DNA from: Auanema rhodensis
Taxonomy: Eukaryota > Nematoda > Chromadorea > Rhabditida > Rhabditidae
Assembly: GCA_964057225.1 (NCBI GenBank)
Contig: OZ059895.1
Coordinates: 13,206,001-13,270,000 of the forward strand
Length of the DNA: 64,000 nt
Reading direction: 5' to 3'
Shown: in pieces, positions 46,255 through 57,500 of the stretch
Layout: each line of letters opens with the position of its first letter
Numbering within the stretch: the first letter of the stretch is position 1
Notes under the pieces: generated by a model
Told to the model about the DNA's origin: nothing
Databases searched by the model: none
Seen by the model: the letters and a program-made list of their open reading frames with translations, nothing else
Translations under genes and position numbers: made by a program

Positions 46255-46899
46255 ATGACCTCCTCTCTCGCCAACGTCACACTCTCTACATTCCTCGCAA
46301 CTCCAACACCACTGGTCCCTCTAGCGACCACTATTGAACAAGAATGGATAGAGGTAGAAAACCTTCGTGAAGGTCTTCTACCTATCAACTGCATGAAGCC
46401 CAACTTAGGACCAATAATAAGCCTCCAAACGAGCAAATTGGAAAAGAAGACACAGCACATCCTATTTATGATGGAACTATTGGAGGAGAAAACCAAAAAC
46501 TATAAGGAAAACGATCTGAAGGAGCTTCGCCAGCATCAAAAGAAATGGACAGAAGGATGTTCTCTCAGCCAGAAAGAGAACAGAATCCGACACATAATGC
46601 TGGGACAACCCGCCAGAACGCAGACCACAGCTGACATCTACAAAGCAATGCCGACGTGGACAACACAGATGACACAACAAGCTGTAGGAAATAGCGGAAC
46701 CGAAGAAGAAGCATCGTGGATAGAGATAGGGCAAGACCTATCAGTAGTAATCAAAAAACTACTGACAAAAAGGACTACCAACATGTCCGCATCAAAAAGT
46801 AAGGCAAAAGCAGTTAGCCAAACCATCAGAACAATGGAGCTGCTTGGACTAGCATCAATGACGGAAATGATCCAGGAAATTGACCAACTGGCGGATTAA
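46255..46899 (+). CDS. Accessory ORF downstream of pol, element A
   Basis: 214 residues, soluble, mostly helical, Glu/Lys/Thr-rich, with no signal peptide or membrane segment. I do not recognise the family. It aligns by eye with the accessory ORF of element B in length, position and local patterns: a W-I-x(2)-x-x-L stretch near the N terminus, an L-x-L-E-x-L-type helix in the first half, a W followed by a helix, and a leucine-rich C terminus. Conservation at low identity suggests a real, fast-changing protein, perhaps regulatory or a host antagonist; that role is a guess. The ATG at 46255 is chosen because the upstream in-frame start would be TTG. It lies 204 bp after the pol stop, with a TATA box between. 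Confidence 0.75.
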   Translation: MTSSLANVTLSTFLATPTPLVPLATTIEQEWIEVENLREGLLPINCMKPNLGPIISLQTSKLEKKTQHILFMMELLEEKTKNYKENDLKELRQHQKKWTEGCSLSQKENRIRHIMLGQPARTQTTADIYKAMPTWTTQMTQQAVGNSGTEEEASWIEIGQDLSVVIKKLLTKRTTNMSASKSKAKAVSQTIRTMELLGLASMTEMIQEIDQLAD

Positions 46900-47088
46900 A
46901 GAAGAGAGGAAAGGTTTAAATCATTTATAAAATTCTATCTCTTAAAATTTTTTCTCTTTATCAATAGTTTGTTGAAAAATTTGCTTTATCTCATGCCATT
47001 TTATTTTTTTTTATTTTTTTTATTTTTCTCTCTTAATTATTATTTGCATATAACAGCTGAGGTCAGCTGACTTGTATTCGTTGGGGCA
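46900..47088 (+). other. Element A 3' untranslated region and polypurine-tract area
   Basis: T-rich runs at 46980-47030, then AGCTGAGGTCAGCTGACTT (47055-47073), whose inner AGCTGA/TCAGCT arms form a palindrome, then ttggggca abutting the 3' LTR. The last is short for a polypurine tract. The AGCTGAGGTCAGCT block is shared with element B. Confidence 0.55.
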
Positions 47089-47513
47089 TGTTACATACAT
47101 ATCTCAAAGGAAAGCAGCTGACCATGGCAGCTGCTATTATTAAACTAATGCAGATAGTTTTTAAGCAATTCTGAGAATATTCTAGATGCACTTTTTATAA
47201 GCTTTGTAACAATTTGTGTAAACTGAGTAGGAGTTGTATGGATATATAAACCTGAGTCCTCAAGACTCAGGCATCTCATTATCTCATTATCTCATTATCT
47301 TACTTTCTCTTTATCTTCTTTATATTCTCTTTCTTAACTCTAGCTTAAATCTTTGTATAATTATATTATAATGCGAACAATAAACCTTTATATATTTGAT
47401 CTCTTGTTTCTTATTTCACCTTACATTACACACTTATATTTAAAATCATACTCATCGTCTCATAATCTGTTTGGATATCTCAACTTGGAACCATTGAGAA
47501 TCTAAATGGAACG
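47089..47513 (+). repeat. Element A 3' LTR
   Basis: 425 bp, no difference found from the 5' LTR by eye. AATAAA at 47379-47384 would serve polyadenylation of the genomic RNA. Confidence 0.93.
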
Positions 47514-47581
47514 TAACATGAAATTGGAAAAAAAACAATAACGAGGATAAGTATGTAAATCATTGAATATCAGGTATTTTC

Positions 47582-47699
47582 GCTTACGACCATACCACGT
47601 TGAAAGTACGCCATCCCGTCCGATCTGGCAAGTCAAGCAACGTTGGGCCCGGTTAGTACTTGGATCGGAGACGGCTTGGGAATCCCGGGTGCCGTAAGC
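47582..47699 (+). rRNA. 5S ribosomal RNA
   Basis: Consensus copy, 64 bp downstream of the element A target duplication; transcription of element A runs toward it. Confidence 0.95.
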
Positions 47700-48110
47700 T
47701 TTTCAATTTTTTTTAACGATCATACCACGTTGAAAGTACGCAATGCAGCTGATTTTCAATTTTATCTCTTCCGTAACAAATGTTTTTAATTTTCTAGCAG
47801 TTTTACTTAGATAGCTCAACCCAAGGCATCAAAATATCTTCAATCTTATTTCTATATTACAGTTATAAACCAGTAGTTTATGAACCTTCATCTTAACTTT
47901 ACTGTTTCTATCTATTTCCTATTGAAACAAACATTGTTTTAACACTATACAACTGTGAAACCTTTTTTAATTTATTGTATTTGGAGCTCATAAGATTTGA
48001 TATCATCGAGGAATTTAGATGTAACGTAGAAAATTACATAACTAACATGAAATTGGAAAAAAAACAATAACGAGGATAAGTATGTAAATCATTGAATATC
48101 AGATATTTTC

Positions 48111-48228
48111 GCTTACGACCATACCACGTTGAAAGTACGCCATCCCGTCCGATCTGGCAAGTCAAGCAACGTTGGGCCCGGTTAGTACTTGGATCGGAGA
48201 CGGCTTGGGAATCCCGGGTGCCGTAAGC
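48111..48228 (+). rRNA. 5S ribosomal RNA
   Basis: Consensus copy. Confidence 0.95.
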
Positions 48229-48639
48229 TTTTCAATTTTTTTTAACGATCATACCACGTTGAAAGTACGCAATGCAGCTGATTTTCAATTTTATCTCTTC
48301 CGTAACAAATGTTTTTAATTTTCTAGCAGTTTTACTTAGATAGCTCAACCCAAGGCATCAAAATATCTTCAATCTTATTTCTATATTACAGTTATAAACC
48401 AGTAGTTTATGAACCTTCATCTTAACTTTACTGTTTCTATCTATTTCCTATTGAAACAAACATTGTTTTAACACTATACAACTGTGAAACCTTTTTTAAT
48501 TTATTGTATTTGGAGCTCATAAGATTTGATATCATCGAGGAATTTAGATGTAACGTAGAAAATTACATAACTAACATGAAATTGGAAAAAAAACAATAAC
48601 GAGGATAAGTATGTAAATCATTGAATATCAGATATTTTC

Positions 48640-48757
48640 GCTTACGACCATACCACGTTGAAAGTACGCCATCCCGTCCGATCTGGCAAGTCAAGCAACG
48701 TTGGGCCCGGTTAGTACTTGGATCGGAGACGGCTTGGGAATCCCGGGTGCCGTAAGC
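48640..48757 (+). rRNA. 5S ribosomal RNA
   Basis: Consensus copy; its downstream spacer is interrupted by element B. Confidence 0.95.
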
Positions 48758-49099
48758 TTTTCAATTTTTTTTAACGATCATACCACGTTGAAAGTACGCA
48801 ATGCAGCTGATTTTCAATTTTATCTCTTCCGTAACAAATGTTTTTAATTTTCTAGCAGTTTTACTTAGATAGCTCAACCCAAGGCATCAAAATATCTTCA
48901 ATCTTATTTCTATATTACAGTTATAAACCAGTAGTTTATGAACCTTCATCTTAACTTTACTGTTTCTATCTATTTCCTATTGAAACAAACATTGTTTTAA
49001 CACTATACAACTGTGAAACCTTTTTCAATTTATTGTATTTGGAGCTCATAAGATTTGATATCATCGAGGAATTTAGATGTAACGTAGAAAATTACATAA

Positions 49100-49485
49100 C
49101 GTTCCATTTGATTGCCCTAGGGTTCCGACTAGGGTTTCAGATGGATTTTGTGCAAGGATTTCATTGTTCAACAAGTAGATAAATTAGCAACCGTTTTATT
49201 ATATAGAGAAAACTACAATAGGAAATGTTATAAACTACAAACAAGTAAAGTTAAAGTCTAAAACTACATGATAGAAGATCTCTCTTAGTGTGTTTTCTAC
49301 GGGTTTATATAGCAAACTATAGAATGTAAAAAGTGAATGAATTTGTATAAAAAGAATTACGTTCCACCTTATTCCGTGGAATCTTTTATAAAAAAACTTT
49401 CGAATTCTAGTTTCTTATTTTATTTGATTAAACTAAAGTCGGTTGACGTAGTCAACCGCCTTCTCTATAAGTTATGTATGGAACA
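49100..49485 (-). repeat. Element B 3' LTR
   Basis: On the minus strand it starts TGTTCCATAC and ends AAATGGAACG. Palindrome GGTTGAC/GTCAACC at 49441-49457, 28 bp from its 5' end; AATAAA (minus) at 49195-49200. Confidence 0.93.
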
Positions 49486-49697
49486 TGCCTTATAGGAAAA
49501 AGTTAGCTGACCTCAGCTATAAGAAATTAGATTTCGTGTTTTTTTTTTTTTTTTTTTTTTTTTTGAAACAAAAAAAAAAAAAAATTGAAACAAGAATAGG
49601 AATAATAGAATAGGTAAGTGAATAATAGAGTGAAAAAAAATAAAAAAAAATAAAAATAAAATGTTTTATTGATTCATCACCTCTTTCTTAGCAGTTT
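49486..49697 (-). other. Element B 3' untranslated region and polypurine-tract area
   Basis: Next to the LTR (minus strand) is ATAAGGCA, then the shared AGCTGAGGTCAGCT palindrome (49505-49518). Further upstream are a 26-nt T run on the plus strand (49539-49564) and a 15-nt A run (49570-49584). No gene is visible. Confidence 0.55.
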
Positions 49698-50327
49698 TCA
49701 TCCTTCCTCCTCATTGATTTGTCCCATTTGAAAGTCGGTTGCTGTATGCTGCCCAGCGACGGTCCATGTGTGATAGAGACTGAGATCTGTCAGCAAATCT
49801 GTCGTCTGGTTGCATATCTTCTTTTTCATATCTTTCTGGTTCTGGGTGGTGGCGCCAGTTGCCATTAAAATCTTCAATGCTTGGCCAACTCGTTCTCCAG
49901 CTTTCCTTATTGACTGGTTTGCGGACTTGTTTAAACTCTCTTCTGTCCAACTCTTGTAGATTTCTTCTGCGGCCCATCTCGGGATTAGATCAGCGCTTCC
50001 TTCGTATTCTGGGATTGAATAGCCTAATTCTTGACGCAGTTTGCGGATGGTGAACTTGGTGCGGACGGTGGCTGACAACCAGTTCTTTGCCATTTTGGCC
50101 ATTTCGTCTTCTTCATGGTTACATAAACATTGTAACCTTTCCAGAGTTTCTATCAATAGAGTCACTCTGGATAGATTCTCCGAGAAGGACCGAAGAATCT
50201 TTAGTTTCTTGGGGTTGTCTTTCTCCAGCTCTTGTAGCTCAATTTGGAGTGAATGGATGTTGATCCATTTTTCCTTGATCATTTCGATGGGTGTCTCGCA
50301 GGGTAGAGGTGGAAGGTTGAGCGACAT
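49698..50327 (-). CDS. Accessory ORF downstream of pol, element B
   Basis: 209 residues from ATG at 50327 (MSLNLPPLP). An upstream in-frame ATG at 50402 would add a Lys run encoded by a long A tract and lies 5' of the candidate TATA box, so I prefer the inner start. Helical, charged, with no membrane segment or signal peptide. The family is unknown to me. It corresponds in place and pattern to the element A accessory ORF, with K-W-I-x(2)-x-x-L near the start, a leucine-rich helix with T-L-E-x-L, and a W-x(3)-E segment mid-protein. Poly(dA:dT) tracts flank its upstream region. Confidence 0.72.
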   Translation of the reverse strand: MSLNLPPLPCETPIEMIKEKWINIHSLQIELQELEKDNPKKLKILRSFSENLSRVTLLIETLERLQCLCNHEEDEMAKMAKNWLSATVRTKFTIRKLRQELGYSIPEYEGSADLIPRWAAEEIYKSWTEESLNKSANQSIRKAGERVGQALKILMATGATTQNQKDMKKKICNQTTDLLTDLSLYHTWTVAGQHTATDFQMGQINEEEG

Positions 50328-50346
50328 CTTGTCGAATTCGGAGGAA

Positions 50347-50487
50347 TTTTTTTTTTTTTTTTTTTTTTTGCTTGAGGTGTTTTTGAGCTTATATAGCTCC
50401 ATGCAAAGCAGGTTTTTTTTTTTTTTTTTTTTTTTTCAGGTTACTGTAGGTGATGAATCGTTTTTTTTTTTTTTTTTTTTTTTTTTT
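50347..50487 (-). repeat. Three long poly(dA:dT) tracts before the accessory ORF
   Basis: T runs on the plus strand of 23 (50347-50369), 24 (50413-50436) and 27 (50461-50487) bases. They lie between the pol stop and the accessory ATG and bracket the TATA-like box. Such tracts exclude nucleosomes in many promoters; homopolymer expansion or a length error in assembly is also possible. Confidence 0.85.
50388..50395 (-). promoter_or_regulatory. Candidate internal TATA box before accessory ORF, element B
   Basis: TATATAAG on the minus strand, 60 bp before the ATG at 50327 and set between two poly(dA:dT) tracts. Confidence 0.5.
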
Positions 50488-50543
50488 GAACAGAGAAGGT
50501 AGAATTTTTAGAGAGATAGTGTGATTGATGACAAAAAAAAAAA

Positions 50544-53500
50544 TCAAAATTCGAAAACTTGTATCACGCTGTTGTACCTTATTGGTACGTGAAACGGTTT
50601 TGGAGGAGTAATCGGATTTTTGTCTTCTAAACCGAGTGCCAATTTGAGAGCTGAGCTCCATCTTTTGATTGTAGGTAACTCTTTTTGTCTTTCTTCGTAG
50701 AGCTCTTGTCTTGTTTCTTCTCCAATTTTGTCGACCAATTGTTGGAATTGGTTGTTTTCTTCTTTGTTCGTAGATGTCTTGTCTGCTGTATCTAGTCCAG
50801 ATTCCGATTGATAACTTTCTTGTTGTCTTTCCAACGTATCTTCCTGCGGTGTTATTGTTTCTTTAGTTGTTATTATAGGTCGGCTTTGTTCGTAGAACTC
50901 GTCCTCGTTATCGCTGTCCGAATCAGAAATTGGGGGCGTGGCTTGACCGTTGTTCTGAGCGCGCGTATTGACCTGATCGTGCCGGGACCTGTTGCTATAA
51001 ATAGCGGATCCCGCGTCATTTCTGCCGTGCTCGCTTTCCTCGATGTTATTGTCATCGGGTGGAAAATATCTTATATTATTCTTATGAGCCCGTATTCTAT
51101 TCCCGTCGTCATCTGCTAATATGACATTATTTTTATTTATTTCTTTTATGAGGTACGGTCCATCACTGACTGCTTGCAGTTTGTTGGTGGGCTTTGCCCG
51201 TTTGACGAGAGCTCTGTTATCCACGTAGAGTTCTCGTTCTTGTATCTTGTGTGCCTCGTCGTATTTCTTCTTCATCTTCTCATTGTTCCTTGTTATCCTT
51301 TCGTATATTTTCTCATGTAAATCTCCTGTGGGTTTGAGAGTGGGTGCGGGAGTGTCCAGGTTGTGGTCGATTGGTAGTCGCGCTGCCTGACCAAAGATAC
51401 AATCGTAGGGCGGTGTGCGAGTTGTGGCATTAGGTAGCCTGTTGAGTGTGAATACTATCTTAGGTAGTATATCATCCCAATTGTCCTGTTCCGTATTTAC
51501 GTACGACGTTAGTGCTTCTTCTAGTGTTCTGTGTAGTCGTTCCACTTGTCCATTTGCATTCTTGTAATATGGCATAGTTGTATGATGCTCGGAACCTAGT
51601 TGTTCGCACATTGTTTTGAATTCGTGAGAAACAAAATTGGATCCGTTGTCCGTTATGATCCTTTTTGGTGGTCCGAAAACAAAGAACAGGTTTTTCTTAA
51701 TTGCTGTTATGATTTCTTCTGATGTTTGTCTTAATAATGGTGTTGCTATTATCCATTTGGAGAACGCGTCCTGTATTGATGAGATATATCTGTTCCCGTT
51801 TTGTGTTCGTGGTAGTGGTCCGAGAATGTCCATGTGAACTCTTTCCCAAGGTTGTGAAACGGTGGGAAAGTTTCTCATGGGTTCCACCGTTGCTTCATGC
51901 GGGTTATTTTTCCTTTTTGCGCACTGAAGACATCTGTTGACGTAGTTGGTGATATCTTCTTGCATTCCTGTCCATGTATAACGGCGTAGAATTGAGTCAT
52001 GTGTTTTGTTGATTCCTAGATGAGCTCCTAGTAATGGGTCCTTATGAAACTTATCAATTATTGCTGTAGTAATTGTTGGATCATTGGGTAGAACGGCTCG
52101 AGGTGTTTGGAATGCTGTTTTTGGCTTTGCATAGAGAATATTATTTTGAACTATATATCGATCTGTTAGTTGCCTTCCTGCTGTTTTGTTCTGAATCTTT
52201 TCTTTTGTTTCCATGATCCATTCTGTTTCCTCTTGAATTGTCCGAAGGTCCGTGATAGTTGTAATAGTAGAGATTTGATGCGTGGGAGATTCTTTCGTTT
52301 TCTTCTTTCTTTCCTTCGCTTCGTTGATTTCGTCTTCGAAGTATCTTGATAATGCGTCACAAACGCTATTAAGACGTCCTGGGCGATAGATAATTTCAAT
52401 ATCATACTCTTGGAGTACTATTTGAAATTTGGCTAGTCTTCCTATGAGGTCTTTTCTTGTCATAAGGCTAGTTAAGGGTCTATGATCGGTTATGATTTTG
52501 ATCGGTGCTCCTAAGATGTAGGTGCGAAACTGATGAACTGCGAAAGTTAGGGCTAAGGCTTCGATCTCAATCGGGGGGTAGTTCCTTTCTGCTTTGTTTA
52601 GTTTACGGCTAGCGAAAGCTATTGGGTGCAATGGTTCTTGACCATCCGCAGATTGCAATAGAACTGCTCCTACTGCAATTATGCTTCCGTCGCTTTCAAC
52701 TACGTATGGTCGTTTTGCTCTAGGTGCCTGAAGAACCGGTGCTTGACAAAGGACTTTCTTCAGGTGTTGGAAAGATTTTTCTTCTTTGTCTCCCCATGTG
52801 AAAGCTTTATCCTTTTTTGTGAGGTCGTAGAGAGGTGAGGCAATTCCCGCGGCATTTTTGATGAATCTTCGAAAGTAGTTAACGACGCCCATGAAAGCTC
52901 TGACTCCTGTTGTTGACTTTGGTCTGGGGTAGTCTCTGATGGCTTTAATTTTCTGAGGGTCCGGTTTTATTCCCTCATATCCGACTATAAATCCGAGAAA
53001 CTTGACTTCTCTTTGTCCAAAGGTGCATTTCTTCAGCTTAATTTTGAATCCTAGCTCTATTGCTACTCTCAAAACTTCTTTGATATCTTGAAGATGTTGT
53101 GTGGTTGATTCTGATATAAGCAGAAGATCGTCTAGATATACGAAGAGTTTGCAGCGTACATGTTGTTGTAGGTACCGTACTGCGTTTTGGAATGTATGTG
53201 GGGCTCCACAGAGTCCCATGGGCATTCGACAGTATTGGTATGTACCACTAGTTGTAGTAAATGCTGTTAAATGTCGATCTTCTTTACGCAGAGGTATTTG
53301 GAAGAATCCTGATACCAAATCAAAGTTAGTGAAGATGCATGCTCCTGCTGCTAGATCGAGAATATCTTGTATGTTTGAAATGACGTATATCTGCTTTAGT
53401 GTTATGGCATTTAATGCTCGAAAATCCGTAACAAAACGGTATGTTTTGTCCTTCTTTTTGACGAGTATAACGGGACTTGTGGTAATAGAAATTGATGGTT

Positions 53501-54550
53501 CTATTATACCTTGTTCGAGCATTTCCTCCACCTGTTTTTCGACTTCTTCTTGTTGAGTTAGAGGGATCCTGTATGTGATTTGAAATGATGGAAATTTTCC
53601 TGGTATGATAGGTATATTATGTTCCACTGGTCCTTTAAAAAGTCCGATATTGCGATCCTCGTTCAAGAAAGCCTCCTTATTTCTAAGTACTATTTTCTTT
53701 AATTCTTGTCTTTCCAATTGGGTGAAGATGGTGTTTGTTACGTCGAGATCCTTTATGAAGTCGTCTGGGAAGTATGGTAGTTGTTCTTCCCATCTTGCTT
53801 CCGGTGGGACGTATTGTCCTTTTTGTTCTTTGATATCTTTTGGGATAGCGTAAGCAGTTCCGATTCCTTGATTTGTTTTAATTTTGATTGTTTCGGGTGA
53901 GATATTTGTAGCGAATATCTGAACCCCGTATCCTGTTGGCGTGAAAGTTGTAGGGGCGAAAGTCATTTTTCCTATTCGTTGTGAACTTCTTATAAAAGCT
54001 TGTGCGTATGATGCTGGATCGTCTACTTCCAACGTGAGCGATCTGGTTTCTCCTGGGTAAAACTGTTTAGTTTCCAGGCTTACTACATGAGCTATCGTGT
54101 GGTTCTCGGTCCACGGTGAGTAGTCTTGTGCTAGAGGTACTATTGTATCTCCGACTAGCAATGAATTCTGAAGTGGTCGCAATGATGTATTTATTCCTAT
54201 TTTGCTGAGGGCTTCTATAAAGTCTATTCCTAATAAGATAGGTGCTGGGCAGTGGTTGTTGGCAGAAATCAGTATTTTGTGCTCAATCTCTGTTTTTCCA
54301 ATAACAATTGGAAGTCTTGTGTAGCCCAGGAAGGAAAACCGTGATTTGTTTGCTACGATAGCTGTTGTCTTTTCACCAACCATCGTTGCTGCCGGTAGTT
54401 GTTGAAATGTGCTTTCCTTCATATATGATATAGAAGCTCCTGTGTCCCATAAAGCAGTAAAGATCTGATTGTGGATGGAGAGAGGTACGAAAGGTAGTCG
54501 TGATCCTCCGATGTAGTTAATCCTTGATTCTTTCATGGCGTATCGTGGTA
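50544..54550 (-). other. Pol region of element B polyprotein
   Basis: Retropepsin (ALWDTGAS), RT, RNase H and integrase in Ty3/Gypsy order. Catalytic residues are all present. The upper limit is approximate. Confidence 0.92.
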
Positions 54551-57500
54551 GATAGGCTAGAAAGTCGTTGTCTGATAGTGGAGCGTCGGGATCGTATCGG
54601 GAGATTCTTGAACAGAATTTGTTTTGTTGAGATTTATTCAGTGGTTGTAATTGCTGAAGTTCGATTTCTTTATTTTCTCGCCTTGGTTCTTCTTCTTCTT
54701 CTTTGAATGTTATTTGATTGATTGGTATCCTTGTGGTACATGCATATATTTTTAATGCCCAGATGGTAGCAGTTATAAGTCCTATTGCGACGAGAATTCC
54801 TCCAATAATGGCTAGTGTCCTTAGTATCCATGCTGTAATTGATTCTCCTACATATTCGAAGAAATTTGTGATTTGTTTTTCTGCGTTGTTTGATATGTTA
54901 TCTGCTAACATTAATGTCGTTCCAACTGTTCCTCCTATAATGCCTATTGGATTTAGATTAGAGAATCCAGACTGTTTGAAGACTGGTTTCAGCTTTCCTG
55001 GCAGAGTGGCTTGTAAGGATGCTAAGCTCGATCCGTAGGAGATAGCCAGTGCCATTGGAAATGTTGACTCCGTGAGGTTTGAAAATATGTTGGAATTGTT
55101 GAACTTAATGTGATCAATTTTTACAGATGTGAGTTCATCCGAAAATGAGAAGTGAGTTACATTCAATGTTGAATTATCTTTCATCCATTGATTGTTTATT
55201 TTGTAGGGATCTGATGTAGCCATATCGCATGCTATGATGTGAGCATATGGTGTCAAATCTCGTGATCCTGGTGTAATGAATAGTTTGCCGTGATGTTCCG
55301 TGTCTACAGGCGTCTCCAGGTAACATTTATCGTCTCGTTTGTGATCCGAATATACATGTGTTATTTGTACAGGGGTGCATGGCATGACGTAGATGAGATG
55401 TTCTCCGACGAATTTGGCTGAAATGTCCTGTCGACGAAGCATAGTGCGAATTCCTATGGTCGGATTAATTTGCAGGATTGCCCACCAGGTAAGTAGCTGT
55501 TTATTTTGCATTCTGCAAACGCTTTTCTTTGTTATTTGGAAAGCTTGTAAGATTTCCTCCTCGAGTTTTGACGTAGAGTATTGGAGGTGAGACCTTGTAT
55601 CTTGTTGTCGTAGTTGATCATCGTATTTTTGAATAATATCTGCTCGTGTTCGTAGGAAATTGAGGTGTGCTTGTGATCCTGTGTGAGATTTAATTTTCTC
55701 TACCGGTTGAGTTGTTGTTGCTCGTTTTGTGGTAATCCGAGTTGTGGGAATTGTCCTAGGAGGTTCTCTGCGATTTGTGGTAGTGAGAAGACGTGGTGGT
55801 GGAGTTACTGGAGTTGTTGTACTCTGGTAATAATGATATCTCCTTGGTGTGGTTGTGAATTGAGGTAAAGGTGTCCGATAAGTAGTAGTTGTCGGGTCAA
55901 CTGTGGTTGCAGGGGTTCTAGTGGTTGTTGTAGTTGTAGTAGTTGTGGTAGTGGTTGTCGTAGGACTAGCACCCGGTGACTCAATGAGCTGAAGATATGT
56001 TTGTTGAAATAATAAGCTGTCTTCTTCCGTGATGGGTCTGGCTGTAGGTAGTGTTTTCGGGAATCCGTAGTTTTGTGCGTGTCCGTTGAAGATGAGAGTA
56101 TAGTTGGGAAAGGTAATCGCTGAAGAGTTTGACTGTCTTGTGAGATCAGCCCATTTCTTGTTTTCTGCTTCTCTTTCCTCTTTTGATATCCGGCTTAGAC
56201 GATTGTTTTGAGCTAGGTATTCGAGAAATTTTTGTATTTCGTCTATCTGGGTGTAGACCTGTGTGTCTGTACGTGATCTAGGCAGTTTTGTCATTCTGGG
56301 TGGGTAAAGTTGGTATAAGTATTCCTCCAACGATGGAATAGTTTCACCTGTAGCCAGAGTTGTAGGTGTCTGTGCTATTTCGAGTGCTATTTGTCTTGCT
56401 CGTTCGAGATAGTCGCCTTTGTGGTTTAGTAATCGTGTGGCAAAGTCGCTGATAGTGATTTGCTTGCTGAGTTTTGCCGTAATTTCTGATGGTAATAGAT
56501 GTTCAATGGCGATTTCAGTGGAAAGTCGAATCTCGGCTTCTGCGAGTGTGTGTAGGATAACCATGTTGATATCGGTGTAGTTGTGCCATAAGAGTCGATA
56601 TTTTAGTTTTGATGCTTCCAGTTGTAGGAATTTGATGAGCCCTATGTGTACGCTAGATGTTTTGAGGTAGTCTATAAGGTTATAGGTACTATCCAGTCTT
56701 TTACGATTTCGATATGTTTGGTACATTGGTAGTAATCCTGTAGAACTGTCTGTGAGGCGAAGTGATTGATAGATAGTGATGTTGAAGAATCTCGTAGGGT
56801 ACTCCTGTGGTGCTTTTCTCTTTTGACGTCGGGGTTTTAACTCGTTGATGGAAATGTACGTACCGCTGTCAGTTGAATAGATGTTCTTATTCATACATCT
56901 TGTAGCAATAGGGTCTGGCGTGTCGTCGTTGAGGATGAATGCTCCTTGTATTTCCGAGATTATAACAGTATCATTATTGATTAGTGCTTCGAATTTTCCT
57001 AAAGTTGTGTAATCACAATTTCGATGGTTATTGGGTGGGATCCATGTGATAACTGCGTTTGTGGTGTTGCATACACCTTGTTGTTTAGTGCATCCCTCAG
57101 TGTTGATAAACAAGTCGGAGATTATAGTGTCATCGTGTAGGCTAGTCATCATTCCTCTTTCTAATGTGAATCTTGATTTTGTTGTGCAAGAGGATGACCA
57201 GAACGATTTTGATTGAGTATTGGTAGGCATAGGAGTTTTGAATAGTCCTGGAGCTTCCCGATTGAGGTTGTTATCCGTGTGTCGTCTCTCTTGAATGGCT
57301 GTTTTGCATTCTTGTGGAGTGGCTGGTTCTATTCGGAGTAATGTGAGGTTGTTTTCCCTGATGAAGAATAAGTCGTAGGCGCAAGCTTTATAGATTTCCT
57401 TGGAGCATTTCCATGCTTCCCATTCTTTGTAATTCATATTTTCTGCAAATAGTTCCACTGTTTTTATCTTGACTCCGTCTTTGTGTGCATAGTCTGAGCA

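Larger units (their letters stand above)
35184..47513 (+). mobile_element. Element A: complete Ty3/Gypsy-type LTR element with internal envelope-like module
   Basis: A 12,330-bp element bounded by identical 425-bp LTRs and a 4-bp target duplication. Internal order: primer-binding site, 1.2-kb leader, one 3,065-codon frame (Gag, envelope-like module, protease, RT, RNase H, integrase), a 214-codon accessory frame, and a short run to the 3' LTR. Pol order (RT-RNase H-integrase), the GPY motif after integrase and the YLDD box place Pol in Ty3/Gypsy (Metaviridae). I saw no difference between the LTRs, so insertion looks recent. Whether it is infectious cannot be told from sequence. Confidence 0.93.
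47514..49099 (+). repeat. 5S rDNA island between elements A and B
   Basis: Three complete 5S units on the plus strand in the same phase as the arrays on either side. It begins with the TAAC duplication of element A and ends with the ATAA duplication of element B (49096-49099). Confidence 0.95.
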
